Source: Parablautia muri
Lineage (GTDB): Bacteria; Bacillota; Clostridia; Lachnospirales; Lachnospiraceae
Length of the DNA stretch: 64,000 nt
Assembly (NCBI RefSeq): GCF_009917485.1
Contig: NZ_QZDT01000009.1
Coordinates: 1 to 64,000 of the forward strand
Reading direction: 5' to 3'
Positions 28,642-37,683 of this stretch are shown in pieces. Both the position numbers and the translations under genes were made by a program. Numbering within the stretch: the first letter of the stretch is position 1; each line of letters begins with the position of its first letter. The notes under the pieces are model-generated. The model saw nothing but the letters and a program-made list of their open reading frames with translations. It was not told where the DNA came from and did not search any database.

Positions 28642-30351
28642 TCACCCAATCAAACATTTTTTCCCTTCGAAAGCAAACCCATATTTTTTGATGTTTTCCG
28701 GTAAAATACCATCCGCGACTAACTCTGCTTCGTACTTTTTCGTCTCAATCTGGGCAAGAGCATTTGCAACCGTTTCTTCAAGGCTCAACTCGTTTTCAAC
28801 TTTGTCAAGAACCTTAAATTCAAAAATAAATGCCTTGTCTTTTTTATCAAATGGTTCCAGCATTACATCGTATCTTCCATAACCGCTTTCTCTGTTTGAC
28901 CTGATTCTGTATCTGTCTGACAGGTCAACAACCATTCCCAGCACAAATCCATGATAAAAGCGTTCCGGTTCAGCATCCTGTGAGGGCCTTTTTCCGCTGT
29001 CAAAGGAGCTGAATGTCTCAAGTGCAATCCTATTCATGAAAGCATTCATTTTTTTTATGTTATCTTCTAAAAGCGCTTTGATGAATTCATTATAGCCTGA
29101 TTTGCTCCTGCCGTTGAACCATCCACGTATCATCTTTGCAAACATTCTCCTTACTTCATGGTTGGTCAGGGCTAATTCATACTTTTCATCCTCGAGGCTG
29201 TCGCCTATATGAGAATTATCGATAGATACTACTTTCAGATAACCGCCTGCCAGCAAAAGGCTCCAAAGGGCATTTTCATCCTTACCAAGCTGATCATATA
29301 TCATCTGCTCATCAATTGGAATTATGATAGTCTTACCATTGAGCAGCCATTCAAAGTCTTTTTTGATATCTGCACTGCTCTCCCGTATCAGCCTGTTTAC
29401 AAGTCCGTTTGAGCTAGTATCCGCCCAGTAGGATTTGTATACCGCACCATTTCCAATAAAGGAACTAATTGACCATGGATTATAGACATCTGCTATATTA
29501 CCGAATGTAAAACCATCATACCATTTTTTTACCCCTTGTTTTTCCTCTGAAAATCCCATATCATCCAATGCCTGAAAAACTTCTGATTCCGTAAATCCAA
29601 AGTAAGGTGCAAATTTATTAGAAGTAGTTGTTAGCACCTCAAGGTTATTTAAATCCGAGAAGATAGACTCTTTAGAAATTCTTGTGATTCCGGTGATCAA
29701 ACCTTTCAGCATATAGGGGTTAGACTTAAATGTAGCATTAAAAAAACCTCTGAAAAAATCGGTTGCTTCATTCCAATAACCTGACAACCATGCTTCCTGC
29801 ATAGGCGTATCATATTCGTCAAGCAAAATTATGACTCGATTGTTATGATAGCGGCTTACAAAATTAGTCAGCGCATTAATGGCATCTACCACTATTTTTT
29901 TCTCCATTCCAGGTACGATACTTTCATAGTATTGTTTTTCCCTGTCACTAAGCACATCTCCCTCAAGCAGATAACGGTTTTGTTCGTAGATATCAAAAAT
30001 AATCTTTGTAATTGCATACTCCATCCCTGCATAATCTGTAGATTTTATTTTTGCAAAACTTAAAAATATTACAGGGTATGCTCCTTGATGACTTCTAAAC
30101 TTTTTTTCGTTCCATATGGAAAGTCCCTGAAACATGTCTCCTCTGTCTGCATATTTATTAGAGAAGAAACATTCCAGCATGCTTAAATTTAAAGTTTTCC
30201 CAAATCGGCGAGGGCGGGTAATCAATGTGGCGGTGGCGCCGTTATCCCACCAGTCTTTTATAAAATTCGTTTTATCTACATAAAAAGCATCTCGTTCTCG
30301 GAGCTGCTCAAAATTTTGTATCCCTAAATCAACAATACCACGACCATCCAT
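28642..30351 (-). CDS. AAA-ATPase-like protein with C-terminal PD-(D/E)xK nuclease-like domain (DUF1703 type)
   Basis: 569 aa. The N-terminus has the family opening IQNFEQLRERDAFYVDKT, a Walker A variant (TRPRRFGKT, 45-53) and Walker B VIILLDEYDTPM near 170. The C-terminal domain carries FIFEFKV near 510 with upstream acidic residues, typical of the nuclease-like half. Such genes occur in many copies in gut Clostridia and Bacteroidetes; their role is unknown, with mobile or defence functions suggested. GAGG lies upstream of the ATG. It has no evident link to glycosylation but is carried inside the inverted-repeat segment. Confidence 0.85.
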   Translation of the reverse strand: MDGRGIVDLGIQNFEQLRERDAFYVDKTNFIKDWWDNGATATLITRPRRFGKTLNLSMLECFFSNKYADRGDMFQGLSIWNEKKFRSHQGAYPVIFLSFAKIKSTDYAGMEYAITKIIFDIYEQNRYLLEGDVLSDREKQYYESIVPGMEKKIVVDAINALTNFVSRYHNNRVIILLDEYDTPMQEAWLSGYWNEATDFFRGFFNATFKSNPYMLKGLITGITRISKESIFSDLNNLEVLTTTSNKFAPYFGFTESEVFQALDDMGFSEEKQGVKKWYDGFTFGNIADVYNPWSISSFIGNGAVYKSYWADTSSNGLVNRLIRESSADIKKDFEWLLNGKTIIIPIDEQMIYDQLGKDENALWSLLLAGGYLKVVSIDNSHIGDSLEDEKYELALTNHEVRRMFAKMIRGWFNGRSKSGYNEFIKALLEDNIKKMNAFMNRIALETFSSFDSGKRPSQDAEPERFYHGFVLGMVVDLSDRYRIRSNRESGYGRYDVMLEPFDKKDKAFIFEFKVLDKVENELSLEETVANALAQIETKKYEAELVADGILPENIKKYGFAFEGKKCLIG

Positions 30352-31126
30352 ATCTATTTCCTCACAATTATTTTTTGATTTATAGATCCATAAAATCAGA
30401 CATCACCTTAATATACTGACGGTTAATTCTGGAAGTTATTGGAAATTTATTACTGTTACTGTATCCTCCCCAATGCACGCAGCCGTGAAGGTTTCAGCTG
30501 TTATAAACAGTATACCATGGAACAATAAATACTCAACTGGAAACTTTAGCGTTAATGATGCATAGTGGTTTAAATGAAAGGAATTTCCATAATGATTATT
30601 ATGTGGTTTTAGTAAATTTGTTATATTTTATTGCCAATTCTTATAAATAAATGTTGGAAGCTCCTCCTTGGAACCGTATTCCTGAGCAGCGTCATCTGCC
30701 TCTATCATATTTTTAAAGGCTGCTACCAATAGCGTTTGTTGTATTTCATTAAATATCGGTTCTTCAGCCCATAAATCTTTTATTATAATTTGTGGGAATA
30801 TCTATTTCCATTTATTTCGCATAGATGAAAAGACAGAAAAACTTGAATTTTTGATTACAATGTGCTAAAATTTATTTGTTTTTAGTGCACACTAATTTAA
30901 TTCCAAAAAGTATACATTTTGGGACTGTGTAATTTATGCATATTTATACTCTGCCATAACATTGTACAAGGAGAAAATAGTGTAAATAAAATGTATTTGA
31001 AAATGTAACAGTCCTTTTCTTGTCCGAAGCAAAAGCGCCAGGCGGCCCGGATAGTCTGTGTCTGCCCTTTTTGTTTATCAAACGGTAGTGATGAGAATGG
31101 TATATGATAAATGAATTGAGGGATTT
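30352..31126. other. Intergenic region holding the right inverted repeat and remnants
   Basis: No complete gene. It carries the upstream region of the ATPase gene, the 147-bp repeat, and at 30901-30925 an imperfect palindrome (TTCCAAAAAGTATA against TACATTTTGGGAC) whose half matches 23576-23589 beside the left repeat. A GC-rich patch at about 31035-31075 stands out from the AT-rich surroundings. The promoter of the right arm must lie here but I cannot place it firmly. Confidence 0.5.
30641..30787 (-). repeat. Right copy of 147-bp inverted repeat
   Basis: Reverse complement of 23586-23732 with one mismatch. On the minus strand it encodes the same tail, preceded by IFPQ and followed by KNWQ and a stop, with a TAG shortly upstream and no start codon. 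Confidence 0.9.
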
Positions 31127-32278
31127 ATGAAAAAACTAGCGGTAATCGTTCCTATTTATAACATGGATGCGTATTTGGAAGAATGTATAAAGAGTTTATG
31201 TAAACAAACATATACGGATTTGCAAATAGTTTTAGTTGATGATGGTTCAACAGATAAAAGTGGCTTAATATGTGATGAATATGCCCAAAAAGATAGAAGG
31301 ATAATGGTAATTCATCAGGAAAATTCGGGAAAATTGAAGGCAAGACATAATGGACTGCTAGCATGTGACTGTGAATATGTTACTTTTGTTGATGCAGATG
31401 ATTGGATAGATCCAAATACATACGAACTGACCGATGAGTATATGCGGAAAAAGATAGATGTCATAGTATTTGGAAAGATACTTGAAAAAGGTGATAAGGG
31501 TAGAACGTTTCCTGAATCAAATTATAGATTCGGCGAATATAACAGGTATGATATTGAAAAGAAGATATACCCATCAATCATCTGGGATTTTGATAAGAAT
31601 AGAATAGGTTTAACACAGTCACTGTGCGACAAAATTTTTAAAAGGGATCTTGTGCTTAAAAGTTATGGCCTAACAGGAGGTTTAGGGAAACTGAATTATG
31701 CAGAAGATTCCCTGATTTTATATCCACTTATGCAGTGGGTCAATTCAATGTATATATTAGAAAATAATCCTTATCATTATAGAAAAACATCAGATAGTAT
31801 ACCAGCATATGTACGTAATGACGACTTTTTTCAAAAATTGTATGTTTGGTATAACCATTTAATAAATACAGTAATGCTAATACCTAATGCGCAGAAGCAG
31901 ATTGATTATCTTTATATTTCTTTGGCAGAAACCAGAAAAGAATATTATGGAGATATAACTTCTCAATCTGAGTATATGTTCCCCTTTCATCTGGTTCCCT
32001 CCGGAACAAAAATTATTCTTTGGGGAGCTGGGAAAGTAGGAAAAATATATTATGAACAAATTGCGCGGCTTTCCTATTGTAGTATAGTTGCCTGGGTCGA
32101 CAAAAATTATCAGGAATACAGTGAAAGTGATGTAAAAAGTATAGATATAGTAAACGAAGATTTGGATTTTGATTATATAGTCGTGGCAATCTTCTCCGAG
32201 ACAGTCAAGGAGGAAATTGTTTCGTGGCTAAAGGGACGTAGAATATCTGCTCACAAAATAATTTGGTATAAGGAATGA
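31127..32278 (+). CDS. GT2 glycosyltransferase with C-terminal Rossmann-like module
   Basis: 383 aa. The N-terminal GT-A domain has VIVPIYNMDAYLEECI, LVDDGSTDKS, and the metal-binding DADD (VTFVDADDW) near 88. The last ~90 residues are the island module (ILWGAGKVGK, AWVDKN), here fused behind the catalytic domain. It is the first gene of the right arm, with GAGGG upstream, and overlaps the next reading frame by ATGA. Donor sugar unknown. Confidence 0.85.
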   Translation: MKKLAVIVPIYNMDAYLEECIKSLCKQTYTDLQIVLVDDGSTDKSGLICDEYAQKDRRIMVIHQENSGKLKARHNGLLACDCEYVTFVDADDWIDPNTYELTDEYMRKKIDVIVFGKILEKGDKGRTFPESNYRFGEYNRYDIEKKIYPSIIWDFDKNRIGLTQSLCDKIFKRDLVLKSYGLTGGLGKLNYAEDSLILYPLMQWVNSMYILENNPYHYRKTSDSIPAYVRNDDFFQKLYVWYNHLINTVMLIPNAQKQIDYLYISLAETRKEYYGDITSQSEYMFPFHLVPSGTKIILWGAGKVGKIYYEQIARLSYCSIVAWVDKNYQEYSESDVKSIDIVNEDLDFDYIVVAIFSETVKEEIVSWLKGRRISAHKIIWYKE

Positions 32279-32298
32279 GGTTAATAGAAAGGAATACC

Positions 32299-33519
32299 AT
32301 GACAAACAATGTGTTTAATCTTGATGAATTTATATCTAAGTATGTAACCAAACGTCAGGAAAGTATGTTTTGGACAGATATTGTACGCAACCAGAAAAAT
32401 TTGTCAAAAAAGATTCAAGATAAAACCATTTTAATAATTGGTGGAGCCGGCAGTATAGGCTCATCATTTATTCAAGCCATTCTTCCATTTAGGCCAAAAG
32501 CATTAGTAGTTGTTGATATTAATGAAAATGCTTTGGCAGAACTCACAAGAAATCTACGCAATACTAGGGGAATATACATACCTGATGATTATATAACATA
32601 TCCAATGGATTATGCAACTCCGGTATTTAAAAAGATGTTTATAAATAGAGGTGGCTTTGATGTAGTTGCTAATTTTTCAGCACATAAGCATGTAAGAACC
32701 GAGAAAGATATATATTCCGTGGAAGCACTTATACAAAATAATGTGCTACACACGAAAGAATTACTGGAATTACTTACGCAGTATCCGCCTGAAGAGTATT
32801 TTTGTGTCTCCACCGATAAAGCGGCAAATCCAGTGAATATCATGGGTGCAAGCAAAAGAGTGATGGAAGATGTTATCTTTAGCTATTCAGATAAGTTTCC
32901 GGTAAAAACGGCAAGATTTGCTAATGTAGCATTTTCTAACGGTTCACTTCTAGCAGGATTTTTAGACAGAATAGCAAGATGCCAGCCAATAAGCGCACCT
33001 TTAGATGTCAGGCGTTACTTTGTATCTCCGAAGGAAAGTGGACAAATATGTTTGCTTGCCTGCATGATAGGAGGAAACAGAGAAATTTTTATTCCCAAGC
33101 TTAAGGAAACACAAATGATGACATTTGATTCTATAGCTGTCTCATTGTTAAAAACATATGGGTATGATGTGTTTTTGTGTGGTTCTGATGAAGAAGCTTT
33201 AAATAAAGCAGAGGATTTAGTAAATGGCAGTAAGGTGTATCCGGTACACTTTTCTGTCTCAGATACGTCTGGCGAGAAAGCTTATGAAGAATTTTATACT
33301 GATTCAGAATTGGTAGACATGACGCGTTTTGATTCGCTAGGAGTTATTGTTGGGAAAGAGATACCTGACCGAAAAAAAATCGATCTACTTTTTAATAATT
33401 TGCTCAGTGCTTTCGAAAAAAACAGTACTACAAAAAAGGAAATTGTAAAAATCCTCAGTGGCTATTTGCCGGATTTTGAACATATAGAAAAAGAAAAATC
33501 TTTAGACAGAAAGATGTGA
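32299..33519 (+). CDS. NDP-HexNAc 4,6-dehydratase-like protein (CapD/LegB type)
   Basis: 406 aa, extended short-chain dehydrogenase of the polysaccharide-biosynthesis CapD family. GGAGSIGSSFIQ NAD loop, SAHKHVRTEKD, and a VSTDKAANPVNIMGASK active site with Met in place of the usual Tyr, as in inverting/retaining HexNAc 4,6-dehydratases. The start at 32299 has AAAGGA five bases upstream; an in-frame ATG at 32275 overlaps the previous gene. Next to a PtmE-like gene, as in Campylobacter legionaminic acid loci, so GDP- or UDP-GlcNAc is the likely substrate. Confidence 0.8.
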   Translation: MTNNVFNLDEFISKYVTKRQESMFWTDIVRNQKNLSKKIQDKTILIIGGAGSIGSSFIQAILPFRPKALVVVDINENALAELTRNLRNTRGIYIPDDYITYPMDYATPVFKKMFINRGGFDVVANFSAHKHVRTEKDIYSVEALIQNNVLHTKELLELLTQYPPEEYFCVSTDKAANPVNIMGASKRVMEDVIFSYSDKFPVKTARFANVAFSNGSLLAGFLDRIARCQPISAPLDVRRYFVSPKESGQICLLACMIGGNREIFIPKLKETQMMTFDSIAVSLLKTYGYDVFLCGSDEEALNKAEDLVNGSKVYPVHFSVSDTSGEKAYEEFYTDSELVDMTRFDSLGVIVGKEIPDRKKIDLLFNNLLSAFEKNSTTKKEIVKILSGYLPDFEHIEKEKSLDRKM

Positions 33520-33523
33520 TAAG

Positions 33524-34606
33524 TTGCGAACTAATATCGAAAAGCTGAAACAATATGAGGGTAACGAGGACCTTACTATTGTTGAAGCAATGCAAAAAAT
33601 CGACAGGAATAATAAAGGAATATTATATATCGTTGACAAAGATAAAAGAATGCTTGGCAGTCTTACTGATGGAGATATCAGAAGATGGATCATCAAAACA
33701 GGTGATTTAAATGGTAAGGCTAAACAGGTTATGTATACCAATACCAAATATTTATTGGCACATGAGAGCAAGAAAGCACAGGAGTACATGTCTGTCGAAG
33801 GCCTTAATTCTGTACCAATTTTAGATTCAAACCGAATAATTGAAGATATCATATTTTATAATAATAGCCTTGGCAAAAAAAATAAAAATTGTATGGCACT
33901 TTCCCAAATACCAGTAATCATCATGGCCGGAGGAAAAGGAACACGTTTGTATCCATATACCAAAATCCTTCCTAAGCCGCTTATTCCCATAGGCGATATA
34001 CCAATACTGGAAAGAATTATCGGGAAATTCAGAACGTATGGCGTAAATGAATTTTATCTTACAATAAATTATAAGAAAGAAATGATCAAGTCTTATTTTA
34101 ATGAGATTAATCCTGATTATACAATTCATTATATAGAAGAAAATATTCCTTTGGGAACAGCAGGAAGTATAGAGCTTATAAAAGAGGAATTTAATACACC
34201 AATTATTGTCAGCAACTGTGATACATTGATTGAGGATGATTACGAGGAAATTTTAAAGTACCATAAAGAATCCGGTAATGCATTAACCATAGTATCAGCT
34301 CTGAAAAATACGATTATCCCTTATGGCGTAATACATTCCCAGGAGCAAGGAATTATCTCTTCAATAGAAGAAAAACCAAGTATGTCATATTTTATTAATA
34401 CGGGAATGTATGTAATAAACCCGGAACATCTAAAAAAAATTCCCAGAGGGCAAATATTTCATATGACAGATTTGGCAGAACAGCTTATAACAGATTCACA
34501 TAAGGTGGGAATGTTCCCAATCAGCGAAAATTCTTTTCTGGATATGGGCGAATTTGAGGAAATGAAAAAGATGGAGGATAGGATTAATCATAATTTCACT
34601 TGCTGA
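33524..34606 (+). CDS. ptmE: CBS-domain nucleotidyltransferase (PtmE-like glucosamine-1-phosphate guanylyltransferase)
   Basis: 360 aa. Two CBS motifs occupy about 1-115 (LYIVDKDKRMLGSLTDGDIRR; VPILDSNRIIEDI). The nucleotidyltransferase domain follows with IIMAGGKGTRLYPYTKILPKPLIPIGD and NCDTLIEDD. This exact order defines PtmE, which makes GDP-GlcN/GlcNAc for legionaminic acid in Campylobacter. Translation seems to start at TTG (33524) four bases after the preceding stop, so it may depend on coupling. Confidence 0.8.
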   Translation: MRTNIEKLKQYEGNEDLTIVEAMQKIDRNNKGILYIVDKDKRMLGSLTDGDIRRWIIKTGDLNGKAKQVMYTNTKYLLAHESKKAQEYMSVEGLNSVPILDSNRIIEDIIFYNNSLGKKNKNCMALSQIPVIIMAGGKGTRLYPYTKILPKPLIPIGDIPILERIIGKFRTYGVNEFYLTINYKKEMIKSYFNEINPDYTIHYIEENIPLGTAGSIELIKEEFNTPIIVSNCDTLIEDDYEEILKYHKESGNALTIVSALKNTIIPYGVIHSQEQGIISSIEEKPSMSYFINTGMYVINPEHLKKIPRGQIFHMTDLAEQLITDSHKVGMFPISENSFLDMGEFEEMKKMEDRINHNFTC

Positions 34607-34619
34607 AAGGGAGGTTGAT

Positions 34620-35963
34620 ATGAAAGGAACAGTATACATAGTACATTGTGTGGATACAGAAGGACCTTTATACGAAGCTTCAACTGTGCCTTTTGAACAG
34701 ATAAAAAATATTTTTGGTTTTGAGATAGAGCCTTCAAGGGAAAACCTGCTCCGATTGCAAAAAGGTGAAATGGATCTTAAAGGGAAAGAAGATGCCGTAA
34801 AAAACATAGTAGATATACATAGAATTACGACAAGAGGCTCCTGGGAAGAAATCCATGAAATGTTAGATGTTGTAACATCTAGTGATTACCGAAACAAACT
34901 ACAGGATTCTAATGGAAATGGATGGATATATAACTGGTTCTGCATGGATCATGTAGGATTTACAGGGAAAAATCCAAGGAAAAGGGATGTCGGATATCAT
35001 AAAATATTTGATAGGTATCTAACTCTAATAAACCAACAAGAAGCTGGTGATTTTATTGGATTCCATTATCATCCACTTCCGATATCAGGAAATTATAATG
35101 ATTCGGGGACATCATATTGGGGTGGAGAAAACTTAAATCAAATATTGACCAGAAAAATTATCGACCGTTGTTGGTTTCCTACTGCATTCAGACCAGGATT
35201 TCATACAGAAAGACCAGATTCTAATTGGTTTCTGGAACAGTGGATACCATTTGATTACGGAAATCAGTCAACGGAAATAACTGAAACAGGACAAACAGAC
35301 CTTGCCGATGGTAGATTTGGCGATTGGAGACATGCTCCTCTAGAATGGTTCCCATATCATCCGGCTCACGATGATTATCAGTTGAAAGGCGCCTGTAGAA
35401 GATGGATAACCCGTTGCCTGAATATGTATGCAAGAACCAGGCAAATAACACAACAGCATGTAAATAATGCTTTTAAGTCTGCATCTGAAGGGAATAATGT
35501 TATTCTGGCTTTTACGGATCACGATTATAAAGATATGGAATTCGAAATTAATCGAATCAGAAACATGATTGTTATAGCGCATAAGGACATCCCGGAAGTT
35601 CGGTTTGAGTACTGTAACGCAGTTGATGCAATGCGGAAAGCACTGAATTTATCCTATAACAATTATTGTCTTGATGCAGATATTGTAATAAATGGCAATT
35701 ATGAATGTCTTGTGGTTACGGTTGATCATGATATCTTTGGACCACAACCATTTCTTGCCTTAAAGACAAAAAATGGGAAATATATCTGGGAGAATTTTGA
35801 TGTATCCATTCCAAAAAGAAAATGGACATATACGTTTGATACAAATACGATATCACTACATGATGTGGATACGATAGGAATTGCAACAAATAATGGCTAC
35901 GGGATTGCCAGGGTGGTTTTGCTGCGTGATGGTATAAAAGAAAAATATGTTTATAATGCATAA
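34620..35963 (+). CDS. Polysaccharide-deacetylase-like (NodB-type) protein
   Basis: 447 aa. The opening VHCVDTEGP, a FHYHPLP motif near 145, RPGFHTERPD near 195 and FTDHDYKDM near 300 have the order of aspartate, H-x-H and R-P-G-F motifs of metal-dependent CE4 deacetylases. The C-terminal 110 residues look like a beta-rich domain. A strong GGGAGG precedes the ATG. Within a nonulosonic acid operon it could remove an N-acyl group from a sugar intermediate, but I do not recognise a characterised homologue. Confidence 0.55.
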   Translation: MKGTVYIVHCVDTEGPLYEASTVPFEQIKNIFGFEIEPSRENLLRLQKGEMDLKGKEDAVKNIVDIHRITTRGSWEEIHEMLDVVTSSDYRNKLQDSNGNGWIYNWFCMDHVGFTGKNPRKRDVGYHKIFDRYLTLINQQEAGDFIGFHYHPLPISGNYNDSGTSYWGGENLNQILTRKIIDRCWFPTAFRPGFHTERPDSNWFLEQWIPFDYGNQSTEITETGQTDLADGRFGDWRHAPLEWFPYHPAHDDYQLKGACRRWITRCLNMYARTRQITQQHVNNAFKSASEGNNVILAFTDHDYKDMEFEINRIRNMIVIAHKDIPEVRFEYCNAVDAMRKALNLSYNNYCLDADIVINGNYECLVVTVDHDIFGPQPFLALKTKNGKYIWENFDVSIPKRKWTYTFDTNTISLHDVDTIGIATNNGYGIARVVLLRDGIKEKYVYNA

Positions 35964-36048
35964 TGAATACAAGGAGTAGTGCGAAAAATAAATTTATCAC
36001 ATGCAGTATTATGTCGGGAGAACAAAGTGAATAAATTACGAAAAAGGC

Positions 36049-36684
36049 ATGGCTGTTAATATGAGAAAATTGGTTCTGATAGGTGGTGGCGGGCACTGCA
36101 AATCGGTAATTGATACTGTGAAAAGGTTGCATTTGTATGATGAAGTTGTAGTTACAGATCCGCATTTCCCTTCCTGTAGAGAGATTTTGGATATAAGGAT
36201 TGTTGGCGGCGATGAAATGCTAAGCAAATTAAAAAATGCAGGATTTCATGAGGCTTTTATTACGGTTGGAAGTATAAAAAACACACAATTAAGAGAATCT
36301 TTACATCGTAAAGCCTGTGACTTAGGATTTATTATTCCTAATATAATTGATCCTTCAGCATGTGTATCAGAATATACGGTCATGGAGAAGGGTATATTTA
36401 TTGGAAAAAATGCAATTGTTAATGCAGATGCCCGTATCCATGAAATGGCAATTATTAACACAGGTGCAATTATAGAACATGAATGCGTGATTGGTAAATA
36501 TTCACATATAGCAGTAGGGGCAGTATTGTGTGGTGGTGTATCAATCGGAAACCATTCACTGGTTGGTGCAGGGACTACTATCATCCAAGGAATTAAAGTA
36601 GGAAGTCACTCGCTGATTGGAGCTGGGAGCACAGTACTATGTGATGTAGAAAATAAGCAGCTAGTAAAGGGATTGGTTAAGTAA
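36049..36684 (+). CDS. neuD: NeuD-type sugar O/N-acyltransferase
   Basis: 211 aa. N-terminal PglD-like Rossmann domain (LVLIGGGGHCKSVID), then left-handed beta-helix hexapeptide repeats (IGKNAIVNADARI, IGKYSHIAVGAVLCGGVSIG, VGAGTTIIQGIKVG). NeuD/PglD/LegH proteins acetylate sugars or nonulosonic acids using acetyl-CoA. It lies just before NeuB, as in sialic and legionaminic acid operons. The ATG at 36061 begins the conserved sequence and may be the true start. Confidence 0.85.
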   Translation: MAVNMRKLVLIGGGGHCKSVIDTVKRLHLYDEVVVTDPHFPSCREILDIRIVGGDEMLSKLKNAGFHEAFITVGSIKNTQLRESLHRKACDLGFIIPNIIDPSACVSEYTVMEKGIFIGKNAIVNADARIHEMAIINTGAIIEHECVIGKYSHIAVGAVLCGGVSIGNHSLVGAGTTIIQGIKVGSHSLIGAGSTVLCDVENKQLVKGLVK

Positions 36685-36687
36685 GAT

Positions 36688-37683
36688 ATGGGTAGGACAT
36701 TAATTATTGCAGAAGCGGGGGTTAATCATAACGGCGACCTTTCTATGGCAAAAGAGTTGGTTTGGACAGCAAAAGATTGTGGCGCGGATATAGTAAAATT
36801 TCAAACTGCAAACATTGATTCTCTGGTTTCGAAATCTGCTCAAATGGCAGAATATCAGCAAAAGAATACAGGGCAAAAGAAATCACAGAAAGAAATGCTT
36901 AGAAATATTCTTCTTAAATTTGAGGATTTTAACGAATTAGCTAACTGCTGTATAAAAACCGGAATACAGTTCCTTTCTACGCCATTTGATATTGAAAGCG
37001 TACATTTTTTAAATAAATTTCAGAACATCTGGAAAATTCCATCCGGAGAAATTACTAATTATCCATATCTTGTAGAGATAGGCCGTACAAAAAAGAAGGT
37101 AATATTGTCAACTGGTATGAGTGAACTTAGTGAAATTTATGATGCGGTAAACACACTAAAAAATAATGGAACAAAAGATATAACCCTTTTACATTGTACT
37201 ACAGAATACCCAGCCCCAATAGAAGAAGTCAATCTTAATGTAATGGAAACATTGAAACAAGAGTTTGGATGTTCAATTGGATATTCGGATCATACTCAGG
37301 GAATAGAAATTGCGTTGGCCGCAGTTGCTATGGGTGCAGAGATCATTGAAAAACATTTTACTTTGGATAAAAATCTTCCAGGGCCAGATCATAAGGCAAG
37401 TCTTGAGCCTGATGAATTAAAGGACATGATTAAATGTATAAGGAATATAGAGCTCGCACGTGGTACAAATATTAAGAAACCTACAGTCTCAGAATTAAAA
37501 AATAAAAACATTGCCCGAAAGAGTATTGTCGCTGCAAAAACTATCAAATATGGAGAGCCTTTTACAGAAGAAAACCTTACAACAAAAAGACCTGGGACTG
37601 GTATTTCTCCTATGAAGTGGAATGAAATTTTGGGAAAGAAAGCAGCACGCTGCTTCGAAGAAGATGAATTGATTGAATTATGA
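36688..37683 (+). CDS. neuB: Nonulosonic acid synthase (NeuB/LegI family)
   Basis: 331 aa. Condenses an N-acyl mannosamine-type sugar with phosphoenolpyruvate. IIAEAGVNHNGDLSMAKEL at the start, KFQTANIDSLV, STPFDIESV, KIPSGEITNYP, GYSDHTQGIE and EKHFTLDKNLPGPDH are all present. The C-terminal SAF/antifreeze-like domain (ARKSIVAAKTIKYGE, TKRPGTGISP) is complete. It overlaps NeuC by ATGA. The sequence alone does not settle sialic versus legionaminic acid. Confidence 0.93.
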   Translation: MGRTLIIAEAGVNHNGDLSMAKELVWTAKDCGADIVKFQTANIDSLVSKSAQMAEYQQKNTGQKKSQKEMLRNILLKFEDFNELANCCIKTGIQFLSTPFDIESVHFLNKFQNIWKIPSGEITNYPYLVEIGRTKKKVILSTGMSELSEIYDAVNTLKNNGTKDITLLHCTTEYPAPIEEVNLNVMETLKQEFGCSIGYSDHTQGIEIALAAVAMGAEIIEKHFTLDKNLPGPDHKASLEPDELKDMIKCIRNIELARGTNIKKPTVSELKNKNIARKSIVAAKTIKYGEPFTEENLTTKRPGTGISPMKWNEILGKKAARCFEEDELIEL

